In this document: positions 58,101 through 64,000 of the stretch, piece after piece
How the letters are laid out: every line of letters starts with the position of its first letter
Position numbering within the stretch: the first letter of the stretch is position 1
Assembly: GCF_000003815.2 (NCBI RefSeq)
Contig: NC_049992.1
Coordinates: 8,741,671 to 8,805,670 of the forward strand
DNA: 64,000 nucleotides
Reading direction: 5' to 3'
From: Branchiostoma floridae
Taxonomy: Eukaryota; Chordata; Leptocardii; Amphioxiformes; Branchiostomatidae
Position numbers and translations under genes: made by a program
Notes under the pieces: model-generated
Database searches by the model: none
What the model was told of the DNA's origin: nothing
The model's input: only the letters and a program-made list of their open reading frames with translations

Positions 58101-61100
58101 GGCACTGGCAAAGTCAAAAGAGAAAGAACGAGAGAAAGAACGCATAAAGGAGTTAGAGTCAGCTAAACTTGCAAAGCAGGCAGAACTGGCTAAACTTGCT
58201 AAACAACCAAAGGAAACTAAAGAACCTGAGAAACAGTCCATATCAGAACATGTACATATAGCAGAAGAAAAGCTGGACAGATTACAGCTAAGAAGAAGTT
58301 CGGTTTCAGCCGACTCTGAGGGTCAAGTGAAGACTAAGAAACACTTAGAGACGTCTTCATCTGATAGCAAGTCTCACGAGGAGGAGGAAGAGCTTCGGAA
58401 GAAACTTGAAGCTCGTAAAAGAAGATTCGCCACCGATCTCATCAAGGAAGACCAGGACAAAAAAGTTGTAAAACATGAGATGCCAAAGGATCAGAAGGAA
58501 AAGGGTGGAAATGAAAAACTCAGAAGGCAATCGGCTGACAAACCGTTAGATAAACGAGTTGTACTCTCTGCTGAACTCCAAGATCTGAAAGAAAGGATCA
58601 GACATGAAGAAAAGCCTCATGATAAGACATCTAGGGAACACAAAGAATATGAACTCACAAAGAAGCTTGAAAAGCTGGAAAGAAGAGAGGCCAAAGTTGA
58701 CGCCCTTATGCATCCAAAGGATGAGGTGGCGGAGTTGTCTGATGTGGAAGAGCTTCAGAGAGAGAAACTTCGCATTCAGAAACTCCTGAGGCAGCTAGAA
58801 TCAGGAGGGACAGAGAGTCCTCAGGACGGGCTCTCATCTGATGGGGCCAGAAGTGCACACGAACAACTGCAGGAGCTCGCTAAACAAGAGAGGCAGCTCA
58901 AGTTGCAGGCAGGGTTAGAGCTGTCCCTCCACCTCAAGATGAAGTCGAATTCTCAAGAGAAAGGTGTTCCCAAGTCCCCTGTAAGATCGCCGCCCCCAGT
59001 AAGAGCTAAGTCGCCTGGTGTCTCTGCAGCCGGTGGTTCAAAATCACCGGTAAGCGCAGCTGTAGTCGACCCCTTCAATGCCAAGCAGCAGAAGGATTAC
59101 AGAAGTCGCAGGAAATCCATGGAGGAAAAGCTTGGGGTCATCGTACACGCCAAGGGGAAGGAGGAGGGAGGGGAGGGGTCGTCTCAGGCCGAGTCATCGA
59201 GCGTAGGGAGGGAAGACGTGTCTGTGGAACAAAACATTGACACGAGTCAGGGTCTGAGAAAGCAGATGGAGGCGAGTAGACGAGCACGCCAGCAGCAAAA
59301 CCAGAACTCTCAACACGTGGAGGCAGAAGCTAAGGCAAAGGCAGACACGAAAGTAGTGAAAGAGAAGCGGAGACCCTTGTCTCTCTCCTGGGAAGAGGAC
59401 GAGAGCCTCAGTCTTGCCTTTGAGGTTGGGAAATCCCCAGAAGACATTTCAGTTGTGCCAAAGATTTCTTCTTTCTTCACCAAGAAGAGAAAGAAGTTCA
59501 CAGAGGGTGAGGTGGAGCCATCTTCTAGCAGTGCCAAAAAACGCAGCTATCGCCACACAAGGCTGGACAGTGACGACGAGGCCATGATGCCTGGAGTGAG
59601 CACCTCCAAACCAGGCATCTCTGCTTCAACTACGGGAGGGGTCAGTTCCTCCAAACCCACAGTCACCTCATCCAAACCAGAAACAACAACAGCTGTCCTA
59701 GCGCAGACCTCCGTCCCTGAACCAGCGCAAGTCAGCAGCAGTCAAAGCCCGGGACTTCCGCCACCCCACCTGGTGGAACCCTCCACTTCCTCCTTCTCCT
59801 CCTCTCAAAGGGAGACAGCATCTGCTCCAAGTAGTGCAATGTCAACTTCTAAGGAAGAAACCTCAAGTGTGAGTACCTCAAGCGATGTCCAGCACAGTTT
59901 GGTACCGTACGAGTTGGAACCAGAAGCTGGCAGCTCCAAACCAGACGGTGGTAGCCAGCCGGTGTCACCGGAACCCCGACCCGCCTCTCCAGAGGGGCGG
60001 ACAAGGCGGCCCAGCTTAGTCCCGTACGAAGAAGAGTCGCCAGCCATCAGCACAGTATCAACATCACAGTCAGAGACCAGCGAGAGCCCTAGCTCACTAC
60101 GGGAGGAAACCAGACAATTCCCAACGAGTGCTACAGAAGTGCCAGTGGTAGACAGCACACCAGCTGTAGAAGTAGAGGGCATGATTACCATGACTTCATC
60201 AGGTGTAAGCAGTGAGGTTCCTTCTGTCAGTGCCCCGCCAACAATGTCAAACCAGCTCTCAGCCGAGGACCAAGCCATGACAGAAAACCAGGCTGCTGTG
60301 GAGGGGATCACCATGCCTAACTCGACATCCTCGCAGGAGAGTAATCTCCTGTTCAGCCACCCTGCTGTGGTACTCAAGCAGGAGGATAGGGAGGCGGAGA
60401 TGTCCGAGGCTAAAACTGCAGCAGACGAGCTGTTACAGGCCATGGGGATGTCTCCCCCATCCATGAGCTCTCTGGAGCCTGAGCCGTCCACGTCTATGGC
60501 TTACAAGCCGACAGTATTGGAGGAAACGCGACCAGAAACGCCGGAGACGCCAGACGCGCAGCCTCCGGTGTTGGAGAGAAAACCATCGTCAGAGGACATG
60601 CAGAATGACCCGTTAGCGGAGCCCTCAGAGCTGTCTCCGAAACCCATGCAGTCTCGAGACGAGCGCTTCTCCCACTGGCCTACTCAAGTCTGTCACAGTG
60701 CAGAAAGGAAGCCACCTTTTGTTACAACTGTACATGAGTCTTTGAATGCAGAGTCTTCAATTAAAAATGAGACTCAAATTGACCATACCTCTGATGGAAC
60801 TGTGCAGAGCAACAAGGCAAACCTTCCAGATGAAGGGCATGGTGAAAATGATGTTGTTAAAGTGAAACAAGAGGTTCCAGCTCCGGTACCTGTGATACCA
60901 AAACGTGAGGTTCCTTCTTCTACCTATCCTAGCACCTCAGCTACAGAGTCCAAGTCCCTGGTCACCCTGTCCTCCCAGAGACAGACTGAAAGCAAAATAC
61001 AGCAACCTAGCGTAGAACTGCCCAAGCCCCAGCCAAAACCAAAGGTTCTCATTGGTCGCATCAAGAAGAAACCAAAGGTGGAGCCGTCACCTTCAAATGA

Positions 61101-64000
61101 GGAACAAAAGGAGAAGGAGAAGGACGAGGATAGGCTCAAGCTTTTGCAGCAAAGATTTCGAAGCAGCATCTTTGAGCAGGACGCACAGCGGCTAGAACAG
61201 TTGAACAAGAAGTATGACGATCCGTCGCCGGATATCAAAGTCAGCTTCCCAGCTGAAAGTCAGTTCAGATTTCGCACGAAGGCGGAAGCGAAGGAGATGC
61301 CTGCAGAGCTGATGACAGGCGGGAGGCCTCGGATGTATCCTCCGTATACGGCAGTCTCCCCAGCATCATCGAGCGTAACCACGTCCTCCGAGTCACCAGC
61401 AGGTAAAATCACCCTGTTTCCCCGAAGATCGTCCAAATCTTCACCTGTCAAAAAAGAGCTGCCTCAGGCCTCATCATCAGGTCATGGCAAGCGCTCACAC
61501 AGTCGGGAGTCTAATGATGAAACCTCAGCCAAGCCCATGGACAATTTGAAAACAGTGGAGCCTAAGAGTACGGATGGGTCTCCAAAGCCACAAGAAGTCA
61601 AACCACCACCCCTCCACGATAGTAAACCTGTGGTAGAAAGCAAACCTCAAGTTTCAGAACCTAAAACCCCTGAGGTTAAGGTCGAGCATCCACCCAAGCG
61701 ACACCGCTCTCCCAGCCCTTCCAGTGGTGCTGAAAGTTTGGAGGCTGTCGTTGTCAAGCCAAATATCAAAGTGCAAAAGCAGCCCGGAAGGAAGTCAGCA
61801 TTGAGGAAGGTGGTAGAGGAGGCTGGGCCCTCAGAGTCCTTGTTTTCTGTGTCTTCGAAGACAGAAGAAAAGGTAGAGAAGCTTATTCTCAAGAGGGAAA
61901 GAGTAAAGAGGTTTGAGGAAGAACCAAAACCAGAGCCCGAAGTTAGAACCAGCAGGAGAAGAGCAGAAAAGGAGAGGAAACTGTCTGAGTCCAAAGCAGA
62001 GTCACCCAAACAGGAAACGGAAAAGGAAGGTCCCATCATCATGAAGTTGATCCCAGGAAAGGCAGAGAAAAAACACAAACAGAAGGGCAGAAGAAAAACA
62101 CAGTCACCCCAACCAGCTGTAAAAGAGGAGCCCTTTACAGAAGACCCAACTCCTGAAGTGGAAGTGAGGTTCCCCAAAATTGAGAAACTTCGGATTAGGA
62201 AAGGGCAAAGAGTGGAGGTAATCGAGGAAGATCCAGAAGACATGCCAGAAAGAATAGTAAAGGTGGAACCTCCTGAGAAACCTGAAAGAGTTGGCAAGTC
62301 CAAGAGGGGGCGAAGTAGAGGAGAGCCCAAATCCGAAACAAAGGTGTTAGAAGCAACAGAAGCTGAAGAAGACTACAAGCCGTTAGCTATTAAAGTAGAA
62401 GAACCTGAGATATCAAGTTATGAATCCCCCACTAAAAGAACAAGACTAGATAGATACAGGCAAAATGATATCTCAGATGTTGAAACAAAACCAAAAACTA
62501 GTGAACTAGAGACAAGAATGAAACACACAACAGAGCAGGACACTCCCACTAAAGATTTAACCAAACAGGATGATCTGGAAACTGCTAAAGGAAGACCTAG
62601 TGTTGAGCTCAAAGGCTGGAAGAGCAAAGCAGAGAAAAGAGATGTAGTGAAGGAAGAGCCAAAGTTGGAACCTGAAGTAAAACCACCTTCATGTGAGCAG
62701 AAGTCCCCCATAGCAGCTACCATAGTCTCAGCACCAGAAGTGAGAACAAGCACCCGGGAGAGAAGGCCCAGGCTTGCCTCACAGAAGGGTCTAGAAAGAA
62801 GAGGTGACATTTTCGACTTTGAGCCGGACGAACCCGAATCTCCCATTCCAGAAAGGCCGAAGTCTACAAGAGGAAGGAAGCCAAAGTCGCTGGGCGAGGA
62901 GCAGAGCCCTGCAAGGGGGTCCAAGTCGCCAGCTAAGTCTCCGTCCTTCCAGATGCCGTCGCCCCGTCCCTCCGCGGATGAGACTCCTCCCCCAGAGGAG
63001 AGGGAGCGGCCGAGAAGGGGGCGAAGGGCACGGCGGTCATCACGGGCAGCTCAATCCGACACCTCTGCTAGCGAGTCTGAACTGATGGACACCAGCAAGA
63101 CACCAGAGAGGGCGATGGGAAGGGAAGCATCTCCTCGGGTCGAGCCGGAGCCAGTAACAAGGGGTAGGGGCCGGCCGCCCAACTCTGTAGTAGTACAGGA
63201 TCAGAGCCGAGAGGATCCCCAGTCCTCCCGACCAGAGGAGCAAGCACCTTCGTCCCCAGACACCTTAGCAGAAGTGATTGAGGGGGTTGTCCGAGGAGAT
63301 AACGTCACCAGTGACCCAGTTACATCCACAGCAGAAGAGGCTGTCTTGTCCCAGTCCACACTGAGTGAGAAGGCACAAGCGGTTGCTGACTCATCATCAT
63401 CAATGGTTTCCGGCATGTCTGCCAGCCCCAAAGCTCAGCCAGTCGTTCTGTCAAACCGAACACCTCGAGTTGAGCCCTTTACAGAACCTCAACCCTCTGT
63501 ATCAATGAAGACAGACGTCGTCGTGAGCTCCCAGACAGAACAGAGAGTCCCGGCGATGCCAACCCCTGAATTACGTGAGGAGGCACCAGGCATCAGTCTG
63601 GGACCAATGGTTGGTAAGCCAGGTGAGGCAGAGACCAAAATCCAAACCTCTCCAGGGCTGATCCCACCAGTGCCAGTCCCTGCTGCAGTTGAGACCCCTC
63701 CGGCTGCTCCTATCATGGCTCCCATGCCAAAAGTGGACCCAATGCTGCTGCCGCTGCCCTCCCCGGGCACGGGAAGAGGAAGAGGTCGGGGAAGAGGACG
63801 AGGACGCGGCCGTGGTCGGCGTCCGAAGAACGCAGACCCGCTGATGCACTCATGGAAACTGGAGGACACCATGGCGCCCCAGGTGGCTGACCTGGCTGCA
63901 GTGTCTCGGATGCCGGCACCCATGCAGACGCCTGTCCCCGAAGCTGTGTCCACTGGGCCGGAATCGCTCGTGACCAGCACCACCAAACTCAACTTTACCT
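25255..64000 (+). CDS. SPEN: SPEN / split ends (MINT-type) transcriptional repressor, 11 exons seen, 3' incomplete
   Basis: Eleven exons join in frame to at least 2,855 residues. The protein starts MVRETRHLWVGNLPDNVREE, nearly the vertebrate SPEN start. RRM1 spans about residues 6-81 (RNP2 LWVGNL, RNP1 GLAAFVDF). A Tyr/Arg- then Ser/Arg-rich linker follows to about 320. RRM2 is about 322-399 (LCVRNL, YGLVFF), RRM3 about 425-500 (LFIGNL, YAFLQY) and RRM4 about 504-578 (VVWLCG, ACLLFF). The rest is a long disordered Lys/Glu/Ser/Pro region with vertebrate-like blocks LEARKRRFA (about 991) and SSIFEQD (about 1910), and AT-hook-like RGRGRPPN (about 2577). SPEN proteins are nuclear; the RRMs bind RNA (SRA and Xist in mammals). 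The C-terminal SPOC domain recruits SMRT/NCoR-HDAC3 and represses Notch (RBPJ) and nuclear-receptor targets. SPOC is not in the window. Confidence 0.95.
25338..28068. other. SPEN intron 1, first part; no gene seen
   Basis: GC-rich for about 550 bp after exon 1 (about 25340-25900), then AT-rich. Open frames in the GC-rich part overlap on both strands and have no recognisable domain. No bounded repeat noted. Confidence 0.55.
28069..28117. repeat. (TA)n microsatellite, about 49 bp
   Basis: Uninterrupted TA dinucleotide run in SPEN intron 1. Likely length-polymorphic. Confidence 0.97.
28118..29352. other. SPEN intron 1; no gene seen
   Basis: Thymine-rich intronic sequence with no recognisable coding or repeat termini. 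Confidence 0.55.
29353..29992. mobile_element. Non-autonomous DNA transposon, 640 bp, 9-bp target duplication
   Basis: The left end is GGTTTCGAGACGACTCGGCA and the right end inverts to GGTATCAGGACAACTCGGCA (about 24 bp, four mismatches). Both ends carry two subterminal copies of GACxACTCGGCACC / GGTGCCGAGT. ATGTGTATC is repeated exactly at 29344-29352 and 29993-30001. A 136-codon frame inside has no transposase motif, so it is an internal-deletion derivative. Confidence 0.88.
30002..34399. other. SPEN intron 1; no gene seen
   Basis: AT-rich intron. Two related segments near 32730-32760 and 33270-33305 share GGTTGAATTTAATGTAAT-like text, suggesting an old dispersed repeat. GC-richer near 33540-33720. 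Nothing else recognised. Confidence 0.5.
34400..34775. repeat. Tandem repeat, period about 140 bp, 2.5-3 units
   Basis: Each unit carries AGCAACAAATTTxGTTGGTT, CATCATCAAAT, AACAATGxCAGATxCTG, GGATAAAAT and AACAGTACCA blocks, at about 34400, 34545 and 34675. Units differ by small indels, so the array is not recent. Confidence 0.85.
34776..35439. other. SPEN intron 1, 3' part
   Basis: No gene seen. It ends in a good acceptor (TTTGTGTTTTCTGCAG at 35424-35439). Confidence 0.6.
35440..35745 (+). CDS. SPEN: SPEN exon 2 (second half of RRM1)
   Basis: 306 nt. G completes Arg28, then YGRIDSVKILPKRSSEGG, the RNP1 strand LAAFVDF, and KSAQKAHNGVNRMGDRELRT, all very close to vertebrate SPEN. The exon continues into the linker (GPAYGRYTRFDRRSDG, like the vertebrate GPAYG...RYERRLDG). 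It ends GATGG before donor GTAAGTG (phase 2). Confidence 0.95.
35812..36130 (+). other. Exon-like patch in SPEN intron 2 (possible alternative terminal exon)
   Basis: A good acceptor (TTGTTCTTTCCACAG, ending 35811) lies 66 bp after the exon 2 donor. The following 300 bases are richer in GC and CpG than the intron around. Spliced from exon 2 the frame reads GGC then TGA, so inclusion would stop translation right after RRM1. Another frame (35752 onward) stays open for 139 codons with a GGGGG run but is not in phase. I consider a real exon possible, not shown. Confidence 0.25.
36131..38512. other. SPEN intron 2; no other exon seen
   Basis: Composition stays exon-like (GC near half, many CpG) to about 37540, then becomes AT-rich. 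GACAGGCTTGCCTGTC, a perfect palindrome, lies near 37397-37412. No frame links to exon 2 or 3. Confidence 0.45.
38513..38679 (+). CDS. SPEN: SPEN exon 3 (Tyr/Arg-rich linker)
   Basis: 167 nt. The acceptor AAATACCAG is weak in pyrimidines, but the phase fits: GG plus G gives Gly, then MPDDRGYDHSPYFYDRPYDR and so on to GRMYEQ, with one base left before donor GTATAA. The Tyr/Arg/Asp composition parallels the vertebrate region after RRM1. Confidence 0.88.
38680..39509. other. SPEN intron 3; no gene seen
   Basis: AT-rich intron with no recognised element. Confidence 0.6.
39510..39810 (+). CDS. SPEN: SPEN exon 4 (Arg/Ser-rich linker)
   Basis: 301 nt. GT completes Gly, then RYSQEPARQRSELRDYPRET, REPPPRPEKYQDAEDSSSSR, a basic KKKSRKSRSKSESG block and a long poly-Ser run (SSSGSSSSSSHSSSSSSSRS). 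It ends AG before donor GTGAGA (phase 2). Vertebrate SPEN has the same poly-Ser region before RRM2. Confidence 0.93.
39811..41283. other. SPEN intron 4, first part; no gene seen
   Basis: Ordinary intronic sequence. Confidence 0.55.
41284..41361. repeat. 38-bp perfect tandem duplication
   Basis: CTGTGTCAAAAGACGTTGTA followed by ATTACCAGGGTATAAAGA occurs twice in direct succession with no difference, so it is recent or an allelic insertion. Confidence 0.95.
41362..42520. other. SPEN intron 4; no gene seen
   Basis: Contains short CA-rich runs near 41418-41460 and a lone TTTGCTTGGAGATTA (near 41604) resembling a terminus of the 42521 MITE family. No partner arm seen. Confidence 0.5.
42521..42568. 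mobile_element. 48-bp miniature of the hAT-like MITE family, exact 8-bp target duplication
   Basis: It starts TAATCTCCAAGCAGATCTTG and ends with an inverted CTTGGAGATTA. An extra internal CTTGGAGATTAG copy makes the right end double. GAGGGAAT is repeated exactly at 42513-42520 and 42569-42576. The ends match those of the larger element at 45582 (TAATCTCCAAGCAGACCC). Confidence 0.85.
42569..42818. other. SPEN intron 4; partial MITE end
   Basis: TAGTTTCTACCAGACTCTAT at about 42734, followed by GCTGGAA, resembles the terminus of the 1465-1605 element (TAGTCTCTACCAGACTCCGG...GCTGGAA). Only one arm is seen. Confidence 0.4.
42819..43378. mobile_element. Non-autonomous DNA transposon, 560 bp, 16-bp terminal inverted repeats, 5-bp duplication
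   Basis: Ends are CATGCCCGTAGCCAGG and its exact inverse. Next to each end is a G7/C-rich GGGGGGGTTCTT segment, also inverted. GACTA flanks both sides (42814-42818, 43379-43383). Inside, an AAATCTxGACCCTCTGAAA..GCCATTTCCTGCA block occurs twice (about 42957 and 43150). GC-rich hairpins (GCGAGACTCACGCCGAAGGC) lie near the left end. No transposase. Confidence 0.85.
43949..44797. repeat. Tandem repeat, period about 130 bp, 4-5 units, one interrupted by a transposon
   Basis: Each unit carries GTGCCATAACGGACAATGCA, a TCTTxTGTGTTCCCAACAC variant, AACATTCAACCACACCGATT, ATGGTTTATGCTAAATTAG and GTGTCCTGATTxCTAATTAC, then ATGGAATTAAAA. Units begin near 43949, 44061, 44530 and 44660, with a partial unit after. 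The element at 44149-44483 splits the second unit. Confidence 0.88.
44149..44483. mobile_element. Harbinger-like MITE, 335 bp, TTA duplication, nested in tandem repeat
   Basis: The left end GGCCCAATCTATACACAGTT and the right end, inverted to GGCACGATCTAGACACAGTT, form imperfect terminal repeats of about 25 bp. TTA flanks both sides (44146-44148, 44484-44486). A 3-bp TWA target and GG-starting ends fit PIF/Harbinger. Internal GTCGGGGACCCCTGC-type repeats occur. Removing it restores the CTAAATTA / GTGTCCTGATT continuity of the host repeat unit. Confidence 0.82.
44798..45581. other. SPEN intron 4; no gene seen
   Basis: Ordinary intronic sequence without recognised element. Confidence 0.5.
45582..45759. 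mobile_element. Foldback MITE, hAT-like, 178 bp, 9-bp target duplication
   Basis: The left arm TAATCTCCAAGCAGACCCTA, then ATAAGATAGTATCAAAAGCTG, pairs imperfectly (about 75%) with the right arm ending GGAGATAA. GCCAAGGCC is repeated exactly at 45573-45581 and 45760-45768. Same family as 796-961 but older, judging from arm divergence. Confidence 0.85.
46347..46686. mobile_element. Foldback element with CAGGGCTCGAAATAC ends, 340 bp
   Basis: Exact 15-bp inverted ends, CAGGGCTCGAAATAC and GTATTTCGAGCCCTG. TATGAT flanks both sides (46341-46346, 46687-46692). Many internal TACCTGCACC / GGTGCAGGTA copies in both orientations, including the palindrome GCAGGTAACATTGAACATTA..CCTGC. CAGGG-type ends are common in hAT elements, but the 6-bp duplication leaves the class open. 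No transposase. Confidence 0.82.
46687..47555. other. SPEN intron 4; no gene seen
   Basis: AT-rich intron; nothing recognised. Confidence 0.5.
47556..48923. repeat. 1.1-kb interspersed repeat between two diverged direct repeats
   Basis: The flanks 47556-47701 and 48812-48923 are diverged direct copies. Both start CAGTTTAGxTACAGxTCCA, share TCATACCAATAACAA and end AGTAGCTATGTGATG. Between them lies 47702-48795, which starts ATTACCTCCATGAAAAAATGG, has a TG-rich run at about 47737-47785 (TGTGTG with TCTG interruptions) and GGTATGTxGGTA-type subrepeats. It ends near TTTTCATGGAGGTATGAGGT. No protein domain seen. The flank arrangement could be LTR-like, or a tandem duplication that the repeat entered. 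Confidence 0.6.
48990..49138 (+). CDS. SPEN: SPEN exon 5 (Ser-rich linker end, start of RRM2), NAGNAG acceptor
   Basis: 149 nt. The acceptor region CCCTACAGCAG offers two AGs 3 bp apart. Using the first gives AG+C (Ser) and one extra Ser codon; using the second gives AG+T (Ser). Both keep frame. The exon encodes the rest of the poly-Ser tract, the basic RRDRQIDRYEKLEEPRSYG and RNP2 of RRM2 (LCVRNLPVRSS). It ends with one base before donor GTGAGA. Confidence 0.93.
49622..49822 (+). CDS. SPEN: SPEN exon 6 (body of RRM2)
   Basis: 201 nt. AC completes Asp, then TSLKDGLFHEFKKHGKVTSV, RYGLVFFRRTEDRDKAMDAS and KGKLFFGAQMELSIWDGP. This is nearly identical to vertebrate SPEN RRM2 (TSLKDGLFHEFKKFGKVTSV). 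It ends CCAG before donor GTGAGTT (phase 1). Confidence 0.96.
49823..50480. other. SPEN intron 6; no gene seen
   Basis: AT-rich intron, ending in a strong pyrimidine tract before TTGTACAG. Confidence 0.6.
50481..50632 (+). CDS. SPEN: SPEN exon 7 (first half of RRM3)
   Basis: 152 nt. AA completes Glu, then an acidic linker (EEREGDLRPKEELFDEYHPK) and ATRTLFIGNLEKSTSYSDIR, the start of RRM3. It ends GACATTGTG before GTAGGT (phase 0). Confidence 0.95.
50633..52688. other. SPEN intron 7; no gene seen
   Basis: AT-rich intron. A 208-codon frame at 52195-52821 is only intron read-through into exon 8. The last 100 bases before exon 8 are C-rich (CGCCCGCCCG). Confidence 0.6.
52689..52817 (+). CDS. 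SPEN: SPEN exon 8 (second half of RRM3)
   Basis: 129 nt, phase 0 at both ends. It encodes DIDIKKQPSGN, RNP1 STYAFLQY, MDITSVVKAMRKMDGEFLG and KSRLK, and ends before donor GTAGAG. Its 3' half is the source of the tandem array downstream. Confidence 0.95.
52935..53802 (+). repeat. Tandem array of partial SPEN exon 8 copies in intron 8 (about five degraded units)
   Basis: The 3' half of exon 8 plus the start of intron 8 recurs downstream. Matching copy ends (…AGACTCAAG|GT) lie at 52817 (true exon), 53002, about 53193, 53404, about 53610 and about 53800, a spacing of 185-211 bp. The unit ending at 53002 matches exon 8 without a difference over its last 54 exon bases plus donor GTAGAG. It has an ATAG before GCATCACC but is 68 nt long, so splicing it in would shift the frame. 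The unit at 53404 keeps GGAATTTCTCGGGAAAAGTA. The others are strongly degraded and carry stops. Confidence 0.88.
53803..56052. other. SPEN intron 8, remainder; no gene seen
   Basis: AT-rich. A pair of similar segments near 54500-54560 and 54645-54730 (AGCCAGCTGTGC, ATGAAACTxGAAAT, GAAGAAATATAGT) indicates an old duplication of about 145 bp. Confidence 0.5.
56053..56280 (+). CDS. SPEN: SPEN exon 9 (RRM4)
   Basis: 228 nt, phase 0 at both ends, donor GTAAGT. It encodes LGFGKSMPCNVVWLCGMLES, EQQLGRHYSRHGTINNIVVD, RQRSACLLFFEDTEAAQSAV and GEAKARPFMGRRLK. The LGFGKSMP block is invariant in SPEN between RRM3 and RRM4. Confidence 0.96.
56752..56897 (+). CDS. SPEN: SPEN exon 10 (end of RRM4)
   Basis: 146 nt. 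VDFANRDSQRAFFSSMEQSG closes RRM4, as in vertebrates (VDFANRESQLAFYHCMEKSG). It continues TVDREPRRFLYEGDPPPPYE and ends GG before donor GTGAGC (phase 2). Confidence 0.95.
57297..64000 (+). CDS. SPEN: SPEN exon 11, giant exon, open to window end
   Basis: The acceptor TTTTCTTTTCTTCAAG ends at 57296; C completes Gly. The frame then stays open for at least 2,234 codons to the last base. The first part is Tyr/Arg-rich (YEEYYDYRTAYPPDRRRR), then RS-like (SRPRSRSHSRSPG), then long charged coiled-coil-prone Glu/Lys segments. Conserved blocks are LEARKRRFA (58405) and RFRSSIFEQD (61153). SLVPYE occurs twice (59896, 60013). DIFDFEPDEPE and basic RRGRRARRSSRAAQ lie near 62809-63060, AT-hook-like TRGRGRPPN near 63157, and an uninterrupted Gly-Arg run at 63772-63825 followed by RPKN. 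One giant exon after RRM4 is also the vertebrate SPEN layout. RID- and SPOC-type regions should follow downstream. Confidence 0.95.
63772..63834 (+). other. Gly-Arg dipeptide run (AT-hook/RGG-like) in SPEN
   Basis: About nine consecutive GR pairs followed by RPKN, at residues about 2780-2800. The codons are mixed (GGA AGA, GGT CGG, GGC CGT), so selection on protein sequence is more likely than recent microsatellite growth. Such tracts bind nucleic acid; AT-hooks use an RGRP core. Confidence 0.8.

Noticed and set aside
59805-60491. 228-codon open frame on the minus strand
   Set aside because: Antisense shadow of SPEN exon 11; Ser/Leu-rich composition is the mirror of Ser/Pro/Glu codons.
61647-62330. 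227-codon minus-strand open frame, and others at 62418-62924 and 63489-63992
   Set aside because: Antisense to SPEN exon 11, whose plus-strand frame is continuous and conserved.

Overview
The window is animal (metazoan) genomic DNA: split genes with GT-AG introns, dispersed Pol III tRNA genes, many short non-autonomous DNA transposons and a 100-base assembly gap. The protein architecture (a SPEN/split-ends gene laid out as in vertebrates, a TPM-domain membrane protein like MOLO-1) and the dense small foldback elements suggest an invertebrate deuterostome. A lancelet (Branchiostoma) is my best guess; this is inferred, not proven.

Layout. (1) 1-1010: the last coding exon of an actin-family gene (+) that begins before the window, with a tRNA-Asp in an intron or in its upstream sequence. 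(2) 1.0-6.8 kb: intergenic, with two tRNA-Thr genes (AGT, CGT), another tRNA-Asp and two foldback elements. (3) 6,858-21,196: a four-coding-exon gene on the minus strand for a 278-residue single-pass TPM-domain membrane protein. Its introns hold two antisense tRNA-Asp genes, a transposon ORF with a cysteine-protease-like domain, a 40-bp minisatellite and several foldback elements. (4) 21.2-25.25 kb: head-to-head intergenic interval with a candidate RFX/CCAAT promoter cluster and a fifth tRNA-Asp. (5) 25,255 to beyond 64,000: the SPEN orthologue (+). Ten small exons encode four RRMs and a Ser/Arg-rich linker. They are followed by a giant exon (at least 6.7 kb) that is still open at the window end. 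The SPOC domain must lie beyond the window.

I reconstructed exon boundaries by joining splice phases. All SPEN and TPM-gene junctions keep frame with consensus GT/AG sites. The first 621 SPEN residues come from exons 1-10 and the 10/11 junction, and at least 2,234 more from exon 11.

The most unusual signals are: a roughly six-unit tandem array in SPEN intron 8, built from the 3' half of exon 8 with its splice donor; a set of foldback elements with exact or near-exact 8-9 bp target-site duplications, including a 48-bp one; a Harbinger-like element inserted in a tandem-repeat array; a SPEN intron-2 patch with a good acceptor whose use would stop translation just after RRM1; and five near-identical dispersed tRNA-Asp genes with short conserved 5' flanks. 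I saw no prokaryotic-type system, CRISPR array or gene cluster.
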